NCBI GenBank assembly: GCA_037367405.1
Contig: JAZKJV010005537.1
Span: forward strand, 1-64,000
Direction of reading: 5' to 3'
Origin: Ottelia alismoides
Taxonomy: Eukaryota; Streptophyta; Magnoliopsida; Alismatales; Hydrocharitaceae
Length of the DNA stretch: 64,000 nucleotides
The position numbers and the translations under genes are program-made. The notes under the pieces were generated by a model. It was not told the origin of the DNA. It searched no databases and was given only the letters and a program-made list of their open reading frames with translations. This document shows positions 18,365-27,630 of this stretch, piece by piece (the stretch's first letter is position 1; each line of letters starts with the position of its first letter).

Positions 18365-19222
18365 ATGACCAGCTGGCTTGATCGCATCCGCCCCGGCATC
18401 AATCGCATCTTCCAGAAGCGGGACACCCCGGACAATCTGTGGGTCAAGGACCCCGACACCGGTGCGATGCTGTTCAAGGCCGACCTGGAAGCGGCGCAAT
18501 GGGTGACGCCGTCGGGCAAGCACATGCGGATCGGTGCCTCGCTGCGCCTGAAGTACCTGTTTGATGGCGAGACCTGGGAGACGATCCCCCAGCCGCAGGT
18601 CGCCCAGGACCCGCTGAAATTCAAGGACGACAAGCCCTATATCGCCCGCCTCAAGGATGCCCCGCCACAAGAACGGCACCGAGGACTGCATGAGCATCGG
18701 GGCTGGCAGAATCCTGGGTCAGAAGGCCGTGGTGATCGTGCAGGACTTTGCCTTCATGGGCGGCTCGCTCGGCATGGCGGCGGGCGAGGCCTTCGTGAAG
18801 GCCGCCGAGGAGGCGGTGGCGCGCGGGGGCGGGCCTGATCTGCTGCACGGCGGCGGGCGGCGCGCGGATGCAGGAGGGATCCTGTCGCTGATGCAGATGC
18901 CGCGCACCACTCTGGCGGTGGACGCCCTCAAGCAGGCCGGGCTGCCATACCTGGTGGTCCTCACCGACCCCACCACCGGCGGGGTCACTGCCAGCTATGC
19001 CATGCTGGGCGATGTCCATATCGCCGAGCCGGGCGCCCTGATCGGTTTTGCCGGCCCGCGTGTGATCGAGCAGACGATCCGCCAGACCCTGCCCGAGGGC
19101 TTCCAGCGCTCTGAATATCTGCGCGAGCACGGGATGGTCGATACAGTGTGGACCGTCGCCAACTGCGCGAAACGCTGGGGCGGATCCTCGCCCTCCTGAT
19201 GCCCCAGTCTGCTGCGGCGTGA
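18365..19222 (+). CDS. accD: acetyl-CoA carboxylase carboxyltransferase beta subunit (frameshifted)
   Basis: Beta subunit of the carboxyltransferase of acetyl-CoA carboxylase, which makes malonyl-CoA with AccA. It begins [20 protein letters not shown] and contains [19 protein letters not shown] and the crotonase-fold core [20 protein letters not shown]. The N-terminal zinc ribbon is degenerate: the four expected cysteines are replaced (WVKDPDTG and WVTPSGKHM). Indels occur near 18660 (extra C), 18826-18880 (at least two) and 19150 (missing G); the restored C-terminus ends SAAA at the TGA at 19220-19222. An essential gene, so errors in the sequence are the likely cause. Confidence 0.92.
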
Positions 19223-19239
19223 TGGAAAGGTAGGGGCCG

Positions 19240-20086
19240 ATGTCGCGGAATTGCCTATGTGGATGGCCAGTATCTGCCGCTGGACGAAGCCGGGGTCCCG
19301 GTTGAGGATCGTGGCCTCCAGTTCGCCGATGCTGTCTATGAGGTCTGGGCTCTGCGCGGCGGGCGGCTTTTGGACCATGCGGGGCATCTCGAGCGGCTGG
19401 GCCGTTCGTTGCGCGAGCTGTCGATCGACTGGCCGGTCAGACCGCAGGCGCTCGATGTGATCGTGCGCGAGCTGGTCCGGCGCAACCGGTGCGTGACGGG
19501 CTGGTCTACCTCCAGATCACCCGCGGCACGGCGCCCCGCGACCATCCCTTCCCCAAGACCGGCTCCGGCCCCGACCCTGATCCTGACCGTCCGGCGCAAG
19601 GACCCGGGTGCGGGCGACCGGCGGGCAGCCGCCGGCATCCGTGTGCGCACCATGCCCGACATCCGCTGGGGCCGGGTCGATATCAAGACCACCGGCCTGC
19701 TCGCCAATGTGCTCGCCAAGCAGGCGGCTCTGGACGAAGGTTATGACGATGCCTGGCTGTTGGACAGCCAGGGGCTGGTGACCGAGGGGACGGCGCAAAC
19801 GCCTGGATTGTGGATGCTGACGGGGGCGCTGCGCACCCGGCCGCTCGGTAACGACATTCTGGGGGGGATCACCCGCGCGACTGTGGCCCGGATCGCAGCC
19901 GAGCTGCAGATCAAAGTCGTGGAGGCGCCCTTCACCCTGGCCGACGCATTGGCGGCACAAGAGGCCTTCATCACCTCCGCCACCACTTATGTCACGCCAG
20001 TGATCGCGATCGATGGGAAGCCAGTGGGCGCTGGCAAGCCCGGCCCGGTGGCCCAGCGTCTGCGCGCGGCCTATCTGGCTGCCTGA
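19240..20086 (+). CDS. class IV aminotransferase, D-alanine aminotransferase-like (frameshifted)
   Basis: PLP fold-type IV transaminase of about 280 aa. Landmarks: AYVDGQYLPLDEAGVPVEDR and GLQFADAVYEVWAL at the N-terminus, the PLP lysine in DIKTTGLLANVLAKQ, and GLVTEGT followed (in a shifted frame) by NAWIVDADG, matching the D-Ala/branched-chain transaminase motif. The ATG at 19240 has a one-base insertion within a few codons; further indels are near 19490, 19566, 19797 and 19834. It is 18 bases after accD. D-alanine aminotransferase is preferred over branched-chain because of the VYEV and VTEGT context, but the specificity is not certain. Confidence 0.8.
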
Positions 20087-21353
20087 CCGGGGCCGAGCTT
20101 GGCGTCCAGGAAGGCCAGGGCCTGATCCCAGTCTTCGGTGTGAACCCCGTGCAGGCCCAGGCCGCATATAGGTCACCAGCTGGGGGCCAAGGTCGGTGTG
20201 CGCAGGTCCGCTGGCGAACGGCTGGTCACCATAAAGCTGATAGACCGGCGAGGCGCCTGCTGCCGCCCGCACCGCCCCATGCGGGTCTGACCACCGGTCG
20301 CGCCGCCCCGATCCCAGCAGAACAGGCGCGGTGCGATCAGCGCGAGCAGCTGGTGCTGGTCGACCGGCAGCGCACTCTGGCGCGTCGCCCAGCCTGCATA
20401 GGCGGGTGCGAACCAGTGAGGGAAGGCCTGCGTGATCTGGGCGATACTCTCGCCCACCGCGTCGCGCCCAAGCGATGCCCCTGCGGTCCCGGCCTGCAGG
20501 GCGATCACGGCCGCAGGGCGCGGGTCCATGGCAGCGGCCAGCAGGGCTGCCTTGCCGTTGCGGCTGTGCCCCCACAGTACCAGCCGGTCCGGCGCAACCC
20601 GCGGATCGCCCGCCAGCGCATCCAGTGTCCGCTGATAGGTCCAGGCCCAGCCTGCGATGGCGCCGGTGCGCTCAGTCGCTGGCGTGCCGGGCGGGGTGAG
20701 GGCTGCAAGGACAGGGGCTGCCTGGACCGGGTCATCGGGCACGACATCGCCTGCATAGACCATGGCCACGCCATATCCGGCACCCAGGATCTGCTCGAGC
20801 GGCGGGGTCATGATCGCCCCGCCGAAGATCACCGGTACCAGGGGCAGCATCAGGGTGTTCGCGCACTCGGGCGGCGTCCCGCGGGCGCGGCGGGTTCACG
20901 CCTGCCACCCCGCGCAGCGACAGCGCGTTGCCGCAGAAGTTCTGCATCAGGATCACGGCGCTGGCCGGTCAGACTTCGGCAGCAGAGCACCATGGCAAAT
21001 CTCAGATCCTGGCCCGCATCGCCAATCTGCACGATCCACTGCTCAGCCGCCCCCAGATTGGCGATGTCTGGCGAGAGGTCGGTGCGGGCAATCGTGCTCA
21101 CGGTTTGCGGGGCTGGCAGCCAGCCATAGACAAGGCTCTGGAATGCCGTGCGCAGGGCAGGGGCGCCGCGTGCTTCCCAGCCAGCCTGGCTGGTGATGGC
21201 AGGGCCCGCCGCACCGCCATCAAGAACCGGCGGCGCAGCTGGCGGGCCAGTGACGCTGGCGGCCACGTTGGGCAGCCCGACAAAACTGCAGGCTGGCAGC
21301 GCCAGCGGGCCAAGGCAGGCCAGCAGCGCGGCAATCCGGCGTCTCAAGCTCAT
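20071..21353 (-). CDS. alpha/beta-hydrolase lipoprotein, CE15 (glucuronoyl esterase)-like, about four frameshifts
   Basis: Predicted outer-membrane or periplasmic lipoprotein: MSLRRRIAALLACLGPLALP is followed by the lipobox cysteine of LPAC. The catalytic region GHSRNGKAALLAAAMDPRP carries the nucleophile Ser in the GxSRxGK form seen in CE15 esterases; LIAPRLFCWDRGGA and a late HTEDWDQALAFLD supply the probable acid and His region. The frame shifts near 20985, 20880, 20295 and 20160. The stop at 20071-20073 lies inside the end of the convergent aminotransferase gene. CE15 enzymes cut ester bonds between lignin and glucuronoxylan; some relatives have other substrates, so function here is tentative. 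Confidence 0.7.
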
Positions 21354-21380
21354 GGTGTGCCGTCCCTCCCTGTGTGACCG

Positions 21381-22128
21381 TCAAGCCTGCGGGCCATGTG
21401 CCCAGGTCAGCGCACGGTGGTCAAACCCGAGGGCAAGGGTCGGCTTGATCACGTCGAAATAAGGCGACACATCGAAATCGCGCGGCGTGTAGAGGCTGTG
21501 GTGGCGGATGTGCAGGATATCGCGCACACAGGTCTCGCAATCCGGGTCATCGGCGCTCTCGCTGGTCACGGTGGGCAGCACCGGATAGCTGACGGCCTCG
21601 AAAGCCTGGGCGATCAGCGTGGAACAGATCGCTTTGGTTGGGTCGCCGCTACCGAGCGCGATCATGCGCCGCCGCCAGGGCAGGGGTACCGGCGGTGTCG
21701 GCAGCAGATAACGAGCCAAGTCTACGATATTGCGCACATCATAGCCGTGGCCCACCCGGCTGCAGGCAAAGTCACAGAGGCTGCTGATCTCGGATGGGCT
21801 GAGGCCCACCGGGCGGCACAGCCGCATGTGATAGCCGTGATAATGATCGGCACGGACCAGCCTTACCCCATGGGCGGCATCGGTCTCGACAAACTGCAGC
21901 GCGCCGGAGGTGCTCTCGGGGCCGACGCACAAGGCTGCGTGTGACCAGGTGGATTGGGTCAGATACTTGATGGCCGCGCTGATCCGCTCCCGGCCTTCCA
22001 CCAGCAGCACATCGCCGGCGCGGGGCAGTCTGTTCGAGGGCCGCAATGCTGGTTGGCATCCCGGCTGTGCAGGTGGCGTGGGATTGGGTGAGATAGCGGA
22101 CGATCAGGCGTCCCAGCAGCCTCAGCAT
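21381..22128 (-). CDS. YiiX/YebB-like permuted NlpC/P60 cysteine peptidase (one frameshift)
   Basis: About 249 aa when joined. An N-terminal part MLRLLGRLIVRYLTQS is followed by the peptidase-like core: AGDVLLVEGRERISAAIKYL, then STWSHAALCVGPE, where His of the SHAAL motif is the conserved histidine, and AICSTLIAQAFEAV, which holds the putative nucleophile Cys after the permutation. A frameshift near 22020 separates the leader from the domain. The ATG at 22128 overlaps the stop of the YeeE/YedE gene (TGATG), so they are coupled. Members are called lipo-like or DUF830; activity in this protein is unproven. Confidence 0.72.
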
Positions 22129-23083
22129 CACGCCACCCCCGTCACGCCGTTGGGCCGCCACCGGCGCTGGATCACCAGGACAAGGCCAATCCCGAGGTTC
22201 ATGGCGGCATAGGCGGCGAGGCCAGCTGGCAGGAGGCCCGGGAGCAGATACAGGATCAGGCCATCATTGCCCCCCGGCACGGACACAATCCCGAACGCCA
22301 TCAGGAACCCGCCCACCAGCGCCCCGGCACTGGTGCGCAGCTGTGGTGCCTTCAGCTTGAATTGCCCGGCCAGCAGCTCGACACCACCCCGCCCACACAA
22401 GCGGACACGACCAGCCACGGCAGCAGCCCATCGCCCATGTGCCGCGGCGCCATGATGATCACCTGCGCAAGGTCCTGGACCAGGCACTGTAGCTCCAGAC
22501 CGGATGCAGGGCATAGGAGAAGGCCGCCACTGACCCCGATACCTGCCATGGTCAGAGCTTGGTGAGCCGTCCGCGCACGGCAAACCACACCAGACCCGCC
22601 ACGACGACCAATGCCGCCACGCTCCACTGGACCACGACCGTCGTTGATGGCTGTGCCAGTGGCTCGGACCCGTCACCATGGGTGCCAGCTTGAGGCCTGA
22701 CAGTCCGATCATCACCGCCCCCAGCCACAGGCCTGGCAGCACGAACAGATAGGACAGATCGCCGCCCACCACTTTGGTCAGTGTGCCAAACACACAGGCG
22801 CCGTTGATGGCCGCCCCGATGCCGAACACCAGTCCGCCCAAGGCGATCAGCAGGCTCAGCTCTGTCAGGTCGCGATCTGAACCGGCAGTGTGCCCGACCA
22901 GGCCAGGGGCAGGAGCAAGGTTGTCACGGTGGCGGCTGTGAGGGCGAAGCCTGCAAACCGCCAGGCTTTGCGCCGGTCCAGCACCTCGGCCACCGCTGCC
23001 ACGGCACAGGTGGTGCCCCGGGGCACCAGGAAGCCCATGGCAAAAGCGCTGCCCAGCAGCAGGGTCAGGGGAGCCAAGTCCAC
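22128..23083 (-). CDS. YeeE/YedE family sulfur-compound transporter (several frameshifts)
   Basis: Integral membrane protein related to the thiosulfate transporter TsuA. Two conserved cysteine motifs are visible: VPRGTTCAVAAVAEV in the first half and INGACVFGTLTKVVGGD in the middle; the end GNDGLILYLLPGLLPAGL and YAAMNLGIGLVLVIQRRW is typical. The frame changes near 22875, 22660, 22560 and 22400. A GTG at 23083 is the most plausible start; no better ATG is present before the first helix. It precedes and overlaps the YiiX-like gene. Confidence 0.75.
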
Positions 23084-23160
23084 GCCGTGTCCTCGCGCCG
23101 CTGCGCCGGACTTGATCGACCTCGGGCGCTGGGGGCCATACGCTGGCCAAGTCACACCGG

Positions 23161-23631
23161 TTACGCTGTAGGATCATCCAGTTCTGTACCGGCACCAGCC
23201 GCAAGCTGCATCACCACTGCATCCTCCCGCCGCCGTCGGCGGTGGGATAATAGCCGCGGCGCAAGCCCACTTCGGCAAAGCCCAGACCTGCATAAAGGGC
23301 GCGCGCACCGCTATTGCTGGCCCCGACTTCCAGGAACAGGGCGGTGACCCCCTGCTCGAACAGCTGGCCGGCGCCAGCCTTCAGCAGAGTGCGGGCGATA
23401 CCGCTGCGCCGCGCCTCCGGGGCAACCGTCAGCATGGTGAGTTCGGCTGGTCCGCGGCCCGCTGGAACACCGCAAAGCCCGGATGGCTCGGCCACCAGCG
23501 CCAGCTGGCCGGGGATCGCGGATGATGGCTGTGAAGGTGCTCGTGCTCCAGGGGCGCGGCCAGCTGAGGCCGTGCAGCTTGGATAGAAGGCCTGCATCGG
23601 CCGGGGTTGCGGTGCGCACAGTGATGCTCAT
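23161..23631 (-). CDS. rimI: RimI-type GNAT N-acetyltransferase (frameshifted)
   Basis: Acetylates the N-terminal alanine of ribosomal protein S18. About 156 aa with the GNAT core: MSITVRTATPADAGLLSKLH at the start, LTMLTVAPEARRSGIARTLL containing the acetyl-CoA loop RRSGIA, and FLEVGASNSGARALYAGLGF with the C-terminal YPTAD. Indels near 23517, 23465 and 23235; the last restores an end ELDDPTA with TAA at 23161-23163. The ATG at 23631 overlaps the tsaB stop (ATGA), the common tsaB-rimI pairing. Confidence 0.85.
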
Positions 23632-24315
23632 GTCAGCCACGCCGCCTCCGTGTCCGTGGCCATGCCTGTTTCCAGATCCGGCGGTACGATCCCCCCTGGC
23701 AGCTTGGCATCTGCACCGCGCAGATAGAGCGGCGTGGCCGGGTGTGCCTGCGGGTCCGCAAAGGCGGACAGGCCCGCAAGTACCAATGGCTCGGGCAGGT
23801 CCTGCGGGATAATCGTCCAATCGCTGGCGTGGGCTGCCAGTGCTGCAGCGCCCGGTCCGGTCACGCTCCAGCCAGGCCCCAGCCGCGCCGCCACAAAGGC
23901 CGGGTCCGCGATGCGGCTCGGCGCCAGCACGCAGCGGCGCCCCTCATAGGCTGCGGCGAACAGCTGCCCGCCATGGCAACGGCAGCCACGCAGCGTTCGG
24001 CGGCGGCCCCAGCTGCCAGTACCTCCAGCGTGGAAAAGCCCAGCACCGGCCGCTGCAGCGCAAGTCCAAAGCTGCGTGCGAAGGCCAGGCCGACCCTCAG
24101 GCCGGTAAAGGCGCCCGGGCCAGTTGTGACGCCAATCCGGTCGAGCTGCGACGGGCTAATCCCGGCATCCGCCAGCAGCTGCTCCACCAGCGGTGCCAGC
24201 CGCTCGGCCTGCCCCTTGTCCATCGGCTCGCAGATGCGGGCCACGGTCTCGCCGTCGCGCCACAGCGCCGCAGCGGCAGCCCTTGAGGGCGGTATCGATC
24301 GATCAGAACCAGCAT
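23628..24315 (-). CDS. tsaB: TsaB, tRNA t6A biosynthesis protein (frameshifted)
   Basis: Partner of TsaD and TsaE in adding threonylcarbamoyl to tRNA adenosine 37. The ASKHA-fold protein begins MLVLIDTALKGC (frame broken after six codons by a 4-nt duplication of CGAT near 24294-24302) and contains ITTGPGAFTGLRVGLAFARS-like VTTGPGAFTGLRVGLAFA and a late LYLRGADAKLPGG, the TsaB tail. Further shifts occur near 24250 and 23950. rimI overlaps its end. Confidence 0.87.
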
Positions 24316-24334
24316 CTCCACCCCCCCAATAGCA

Positions 24335-24364
24335 GAAGGCCCCACCCGGTGGGGAGGGGCCTTC
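24335..24364 (-). terminator. GC-rich hairpin after the DHS-like gene
   Basis: GAAGGCCCC and GGGGCCTTC form a 9-bp stem around a short imperfect inner stem. It lies 43 bases after the DHS-like stop and 20 bases before the tsaB start, both on the minus strand. It probably ends the DHS-like transcript; there is no T-run. Confidence 0.5.
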
Positions 24365-24406
24365 CAGTGATTGGCCGAACCGGCCTGGATCAACCCTGCC
24401 GGTGGC

Positions 24407-25456
24407 TCAGGCAAACAGCTTGGCCCAGCCCGGACGGGTGCGGTCGCGCCAGGCGCCGCGATGATAGGCATCCGAGGCAATCAGCGGCACCACGGTGGAG
24501 GCTTCGGCAAACACCATCTGCTCCAGCGCCACCGACACCTTGCCCCACGAGCAGGCTTCCTTGAGCGTCGAGGACGAGCAGGCACCGTCGCGCACATCGG
24601 CCACGGTGATCTGCACCGCATAGGCGTGCATCTCGGCTTCGATCCCCAGAATCTCAGCGCAGACCACGGTGTCCTGGGCAAAGTTCTTTGGCACGCCGCC
24701 GCCCACCATGAACAGGCCGGTGGTGCCGGCCGCGATCTTGATGTCGGTCAGTTCGCGGAAGTCTGCCACCGAATCGATGGTCAGATACGGCTTGCCAGCC
24801 TTCATGTTCTCGACCTGATGCTTGACGAGGCCAAAGCCCGCCGAGCTGTCGGTGAAAGCAGGGCAGAAGATCGGCACATTGTGCTCGTAGCAGGTCTGGA
24901 TCAGGCTGCCTTCCTTCTTGGCATTGCCCGCGGCAAGCCAGCGGCCCATCTCCTTGATGAAGGCACGCGAGGAATAGGCCTTCGGCTCCAGGCTGTCGGC
25001 GATAGCGCGGATCGTATGGTCCGTGCTCTGCAGCTCTTCTTCATCGATGTAGGTGTCGTAGATCCGGTCGATGTAGAGGCTGCGCAGGGTCTCGTCGTCG
25101 GGGATTTCCAGCGCCTGATAGTGCTTGAAGCCCAGAGCTTCGAAGAAATCCATATCGATGATCGAGGCGCCGGTGGCGACAATGGCGTCCACCATCCCGT
25201 ACTTCACCATGTCGCGGTAGACATGCATGCAGCCGCCCGCGCTGGTCGACCCGGCCAGTGTCAGCCACACCGAGCAGTTCTTGTCGCCCAGCATGGTGTT
25301 GAAGATCTCGGCGGCCCGGCCCGTGTCACGGCTCGAGAAGCTCATCTTCTTCATGCTGTCGATGATGGGACGGGCGTCATAAGAGGTGATGTCGACGTGC
25401 TCGACCACGCTCGACAGAAGCTCTGCCTTGCGGTTGGCATTGATGCCTTCGGACAT
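24407..25456 (-). CDS. deoxyhypusine synthase-like protein (probable polyamine aminobutyltransferase)
   Basis: A 349-aa protein of the deoxyhypusine synthase superfamily, NAD-dependent, cytoplasmic, homotetrameric in the family. Landmarks are LTLAGSTSAGGCMHVYRDM, VDAIVATGASIIDMDFFEALG, PIFCPAFTDSSAGFGL and GGGVPKNFAQD, where Lys aligns with the enzyme-imine lysine of DHS. Bacteria have no eIF5A to modify; several characterised bacterial relatives make homospermidine. The frame is open upstream to 25663 but the ATG at 25456 follows GGGAGACATCCCC and matches the family start. Divergent from atpC. The gene has no indels. Confidence 0.85.
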   Translation of the reverse strand: MSEGINANRKAELLSSVVEHVDITSYDARPIIDSMKKMSFSSRDTGRAAEIFNTMLGDKNCSVWLTLAGSTSAGGCMHVYRDMVKYGMVDAIVATGASIIDMDFFEALGFKHYQALEIPDDETLRSLYIDRIYDTYIDEEELQSTDHTIRAIADSLEPKAYSSRAFIKEMGRWLAAGNAKKEGSLIQTCYEHNVPIFCPAFTDSSAGFGLVKHQVENMKAGKPYLTIDSVADFRELTDIKIAAGTTGLFMVGGGVPKNFAQDTVVCAEILGIEAEMHAYAVQITVADVRDGACSSSTLKEACSWGKVSVALEQMVFAEASTVVPLIASDAYHRGAWRDRTRPGWAKLFA

Positions 25457-25655
25457 GGGGATGTCTCCCGTTTCGCAGGCGGCGGGCCATGCAGTCTGGC
25501 TGGAACTCCCGCCCCGCGATGCGGCGCGCGCACTACACGGTTTATGCGACAGATTGAATGGTTTTTTCAGTGGGGCGGGTGGGAGGCTGTGGGGATTGCG
25601 TCCCACTGCCCCCTTCTGTTGCCCGCAGGCGCGGGTGGCGCTAGGGGAGCGCGTC

Positions 25656-26045
25656 ATGAGCAAGCTGCACTTTTCCCTCGTCTCGCCCGAGCGCGAGCTG
25701 TTTTCCGGCGACGTTGACCAGGTGATCGTGCCCGGTGCCAGCGGTCAGTTTGGGGCGCTGGCTGCCCATGCGCCTGTGATGAGCGTGGTGAATGCGGGCG
25801 TGATCCGCATTCTCAACGGCTCGGCTGAGACCCGGATGTATGTAGGTGGCGGTTTTGCCGATGTCGGCCCGCAGGGCGTAACGCTCCTGGCCGAAGATGC
25901 CGTGGACCTCGCCGCCATCGACCGCACGGCCCTGTCGCAGCAGCTGACCGATGCCCGCGAAGACCTGCGCGATGCCAAGGACGACGCCCAGCGTGCGGCC
26001 GCGACCCGCACCATCGGCCGCCTCGAGGCGATCCTCGCCGCCTGA
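25656..26045 (+). CDS. atpC: F1Fo ATP synthase epsilon subunit
   Basis: Epsilon subunit of the F1 sector, 129 aa: an N-terminal beta-sandwich (KLHFSLVSPERELFSGDVDQ, GQFGALAAHAPVMSVV, YVGGGFADVGPQGVTLLAED) and a C-terminal helical hairpin ending RLEAILAA. The ATG at 25656 has CTAGGGGAG upstream. Unusually no atpD, atpG or atpA lies upstream: the preceding gene is on the other strand, so atpC here has its own promoter in the 200-bp divergent gap. Confidence 0.93.
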   Translation: MSKLHFSLVSPERELFSGDVDQVIVPGASGQFGALAAHAPVMSVVNAGVIRILNGSAETRMYVGGGFADVGPQGVTLLAEDAVDLAAIDRTALSQQLTDAREDLRDAKDDAQRAAATRTIGRLEAILAA

Positions 26046-26131
26046 CCTGATGTTTAGGGCGGGGGCATCCTGGGCTGTGTGGATAAAGTGCCTGATCCAC
26101 ACCGGATCGCGGTGGTGAGCGTGAAGCCCGG

Positions 26132-26390
26132 CTAGCTGTCTGATGCCTTATCGTATCGGGTGGCAAGGCGGCGTGCGTTCTTGAGGCGGTTGAAGCAGCG
26201 TTCGATACGGTTGTGCAGCGCAGAGACGAAGCCGTCGATCGGGACTTGGACAAGCCTGTTTCGCTTCATGGGGATAACGGGTTCTGCCCGGTGCGCCCTC
26301 AGTTCCTCGCGGATAGCGTCGCTGTCCTAGCCTTTGTCAGCGATCAGGACCTTCGGCGCCGGGTCATCCTCGTCCATGACCGGACCGTAG
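26132..26390 (-). pseudogene. IS5-family transposase, C-terminal relic with nonsense codon
   Basis: The minus strand reads PAPKVLIADKG, stop, DSDAIREELRAHRAEPVIP, then ALHNRIERCFNRLKNARRLA and TRYDKASDS with a TAG at 26132-26134. This is the end of a DDE transposase, including the R-x3-E-R-x-F-x-R-L-K-type region. TAG at 26327-26329 replaces the Tyr codon of the conserved GYDSDAIR. The N-terminal half is missing; what lies upstream (from about 26390) is unrelated. A true relic. Confidence 0.82.
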
Positions 26391-26414
26391 CCCTTCGTGT
26401 CGGAGGCTTCGCCG

Positions 26415-26565
26415 GACGTCAGGAACGGCTCGGCCGCAAGGTCATCGCGAATGCTCGGAACCTCGATTTCCTTGTGCTCGACGAACTGCATACCTATCGC
26501 GGGTGGCAGGCAGCCGACGTCGCAATGTTGGGTCAGGCGGGTCAATCAGCGCCTAGAGCGGCATT
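26415..26565 (+). pseudogene. DEAD/DEAH-box helicase fragment (motif II region)
   Basis: On the plus strand a short frame encodes ARNLDFLVLDELHTYRGWQA, continuing ADVAML and then, after a one-base shift, VRRVNQRLER. LDELHTYRGRQGADVA-like text is the Walker B region of YprA/COG1205-type helicases, which occur in DISARM and other defence loci. Nothing else of the helicase is present: the IS5 relic lies before it and the IS630 relic starts just after. It is a 50-residue scar. Confidence 0.68.
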
Positions 26566-26576
26566 CTGTCTGGCTG

Positions 26577-27528
26577 AATCTGATGGATTCCCAAGGGGGC
26601 GGTTCTCATTCAGGCTTCCGACCGGTTCTGGAGGCCAGGCGGGATGTCGTTTGCGCTGTTTGTTGATTTACGTCGGCGTGTCGTGGCGGCTGTCGGGGAA
26701 GAGGGACTGAACCATCGCTAGGCTGGCGAGCGCTTCAAGGAGAGCGCGGCGAGCGTGAGCTGCTGGCGTCGGCTGGCGCGGGAGAAGGGCGATGTGCGGC
26801 GAGGCCCCCTGGGTGGGGATCGGAACTCGTGGCGGGTAGAGGCGCACCGGACGGTGATCCTGGGGATTTTCGACGCGAACCCGGACATGAGCACCGAGGA
26901 GCTGCAGCCAGTCCTGCGGGACCTGAAAGGCCTGTCCTTCGGCTATGGCCCGCCGTGGCGGCTGCTGAAGCGGTGCGGCTACACGCGCAAGCAAAGACCC
27001 GTTACGCGGCGGAGCCAGAGCGTCCGGACATCCTGAGGCGCCGACAGGCACGGTTCGACGGGCAGCTTGATCTGGAGCCGTCGCGGCTTGTGTTCATTGA
27101 TGATGAGCCATCGTGGCATCATGGGGGCTGGATGGGCCGATCAATGGCGATGCCTTCAAGGTCTATGTCGGCCAAGTCCTTGTCCCGGAACTGCGGCGCG
27201 GCGACATCGTTCGGCGCGGCCTTGGACCGGTGGCGGTCCAAGCCTCACCATGGACAACCTGTCCAGTCACAAGCGGCCCGGGATCGCGGAGTTGATCAAG
27301 GCTGCTGGTGCAAGCCTGCTCGACCTGCCGTCCGACACCCCCGACTTCAACCCGATCGAGAAGGCCTTCTCCAAGCTGAAGGCGCTCCTGCGAAAGGCCG
27401 GCAAGCGCACCCTCGAAGGCCTATGGACCCTCATCGGCAAACGCGTCGATCTCATCACACTGACCGAAGCCATGAACGACTTCATCAGCTGCGGACATGA
27501 TCCAGAATGACGGGATTCCGTTCTAGAT
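26577..27528 (+). mobile_element. IS630-family insertion sequence, decayed
   Basis: The transposase frame starts at ATG 26644 (MSFALFVDLRRRVVAAVG), has a TAG at 26719-26721 in place of a Gln codon (LNHR stop AGERFKES), then SWRVEAHRTVILGIFD, RPDILRRRQARFDGQLD and LVFIDDE, the first DDE Asp-Glu region. An internal deletion follows; the text resumes LDGPINGDAFKVYVGQVLVP, then DNLSSHKRPG and SDTPDFNPIEKAFSKLK, which contain the second Asp and the catalytic Glu. It ends near 27510. The ends show imperfect inverted similarity (GAATCTGATGGATTCCC at about 26577; complement at about 27505-27528). Confidence 0.82.
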
Positions 27529-27630
27529 TCGGGCCAGGAAGCGGAGCCTCCGGCACATCCGGGAGGGTTCACAGTGTGTGCCTATGCGGGGGGCATACGC
27601 ATCCTTGATCCGAGCACCACGGGGGTGATG

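Noticed and set aside
24371..25655. long plus-strand frame upstream of atpC
   Set aside because: Antisense to the DHS-like gene.
26078..26086. TGTGGATAA, a perfect DnaA-box match
   Set aside because: Single copy with no AT-rich region or other boxes; chance match in a replication-origin sense.
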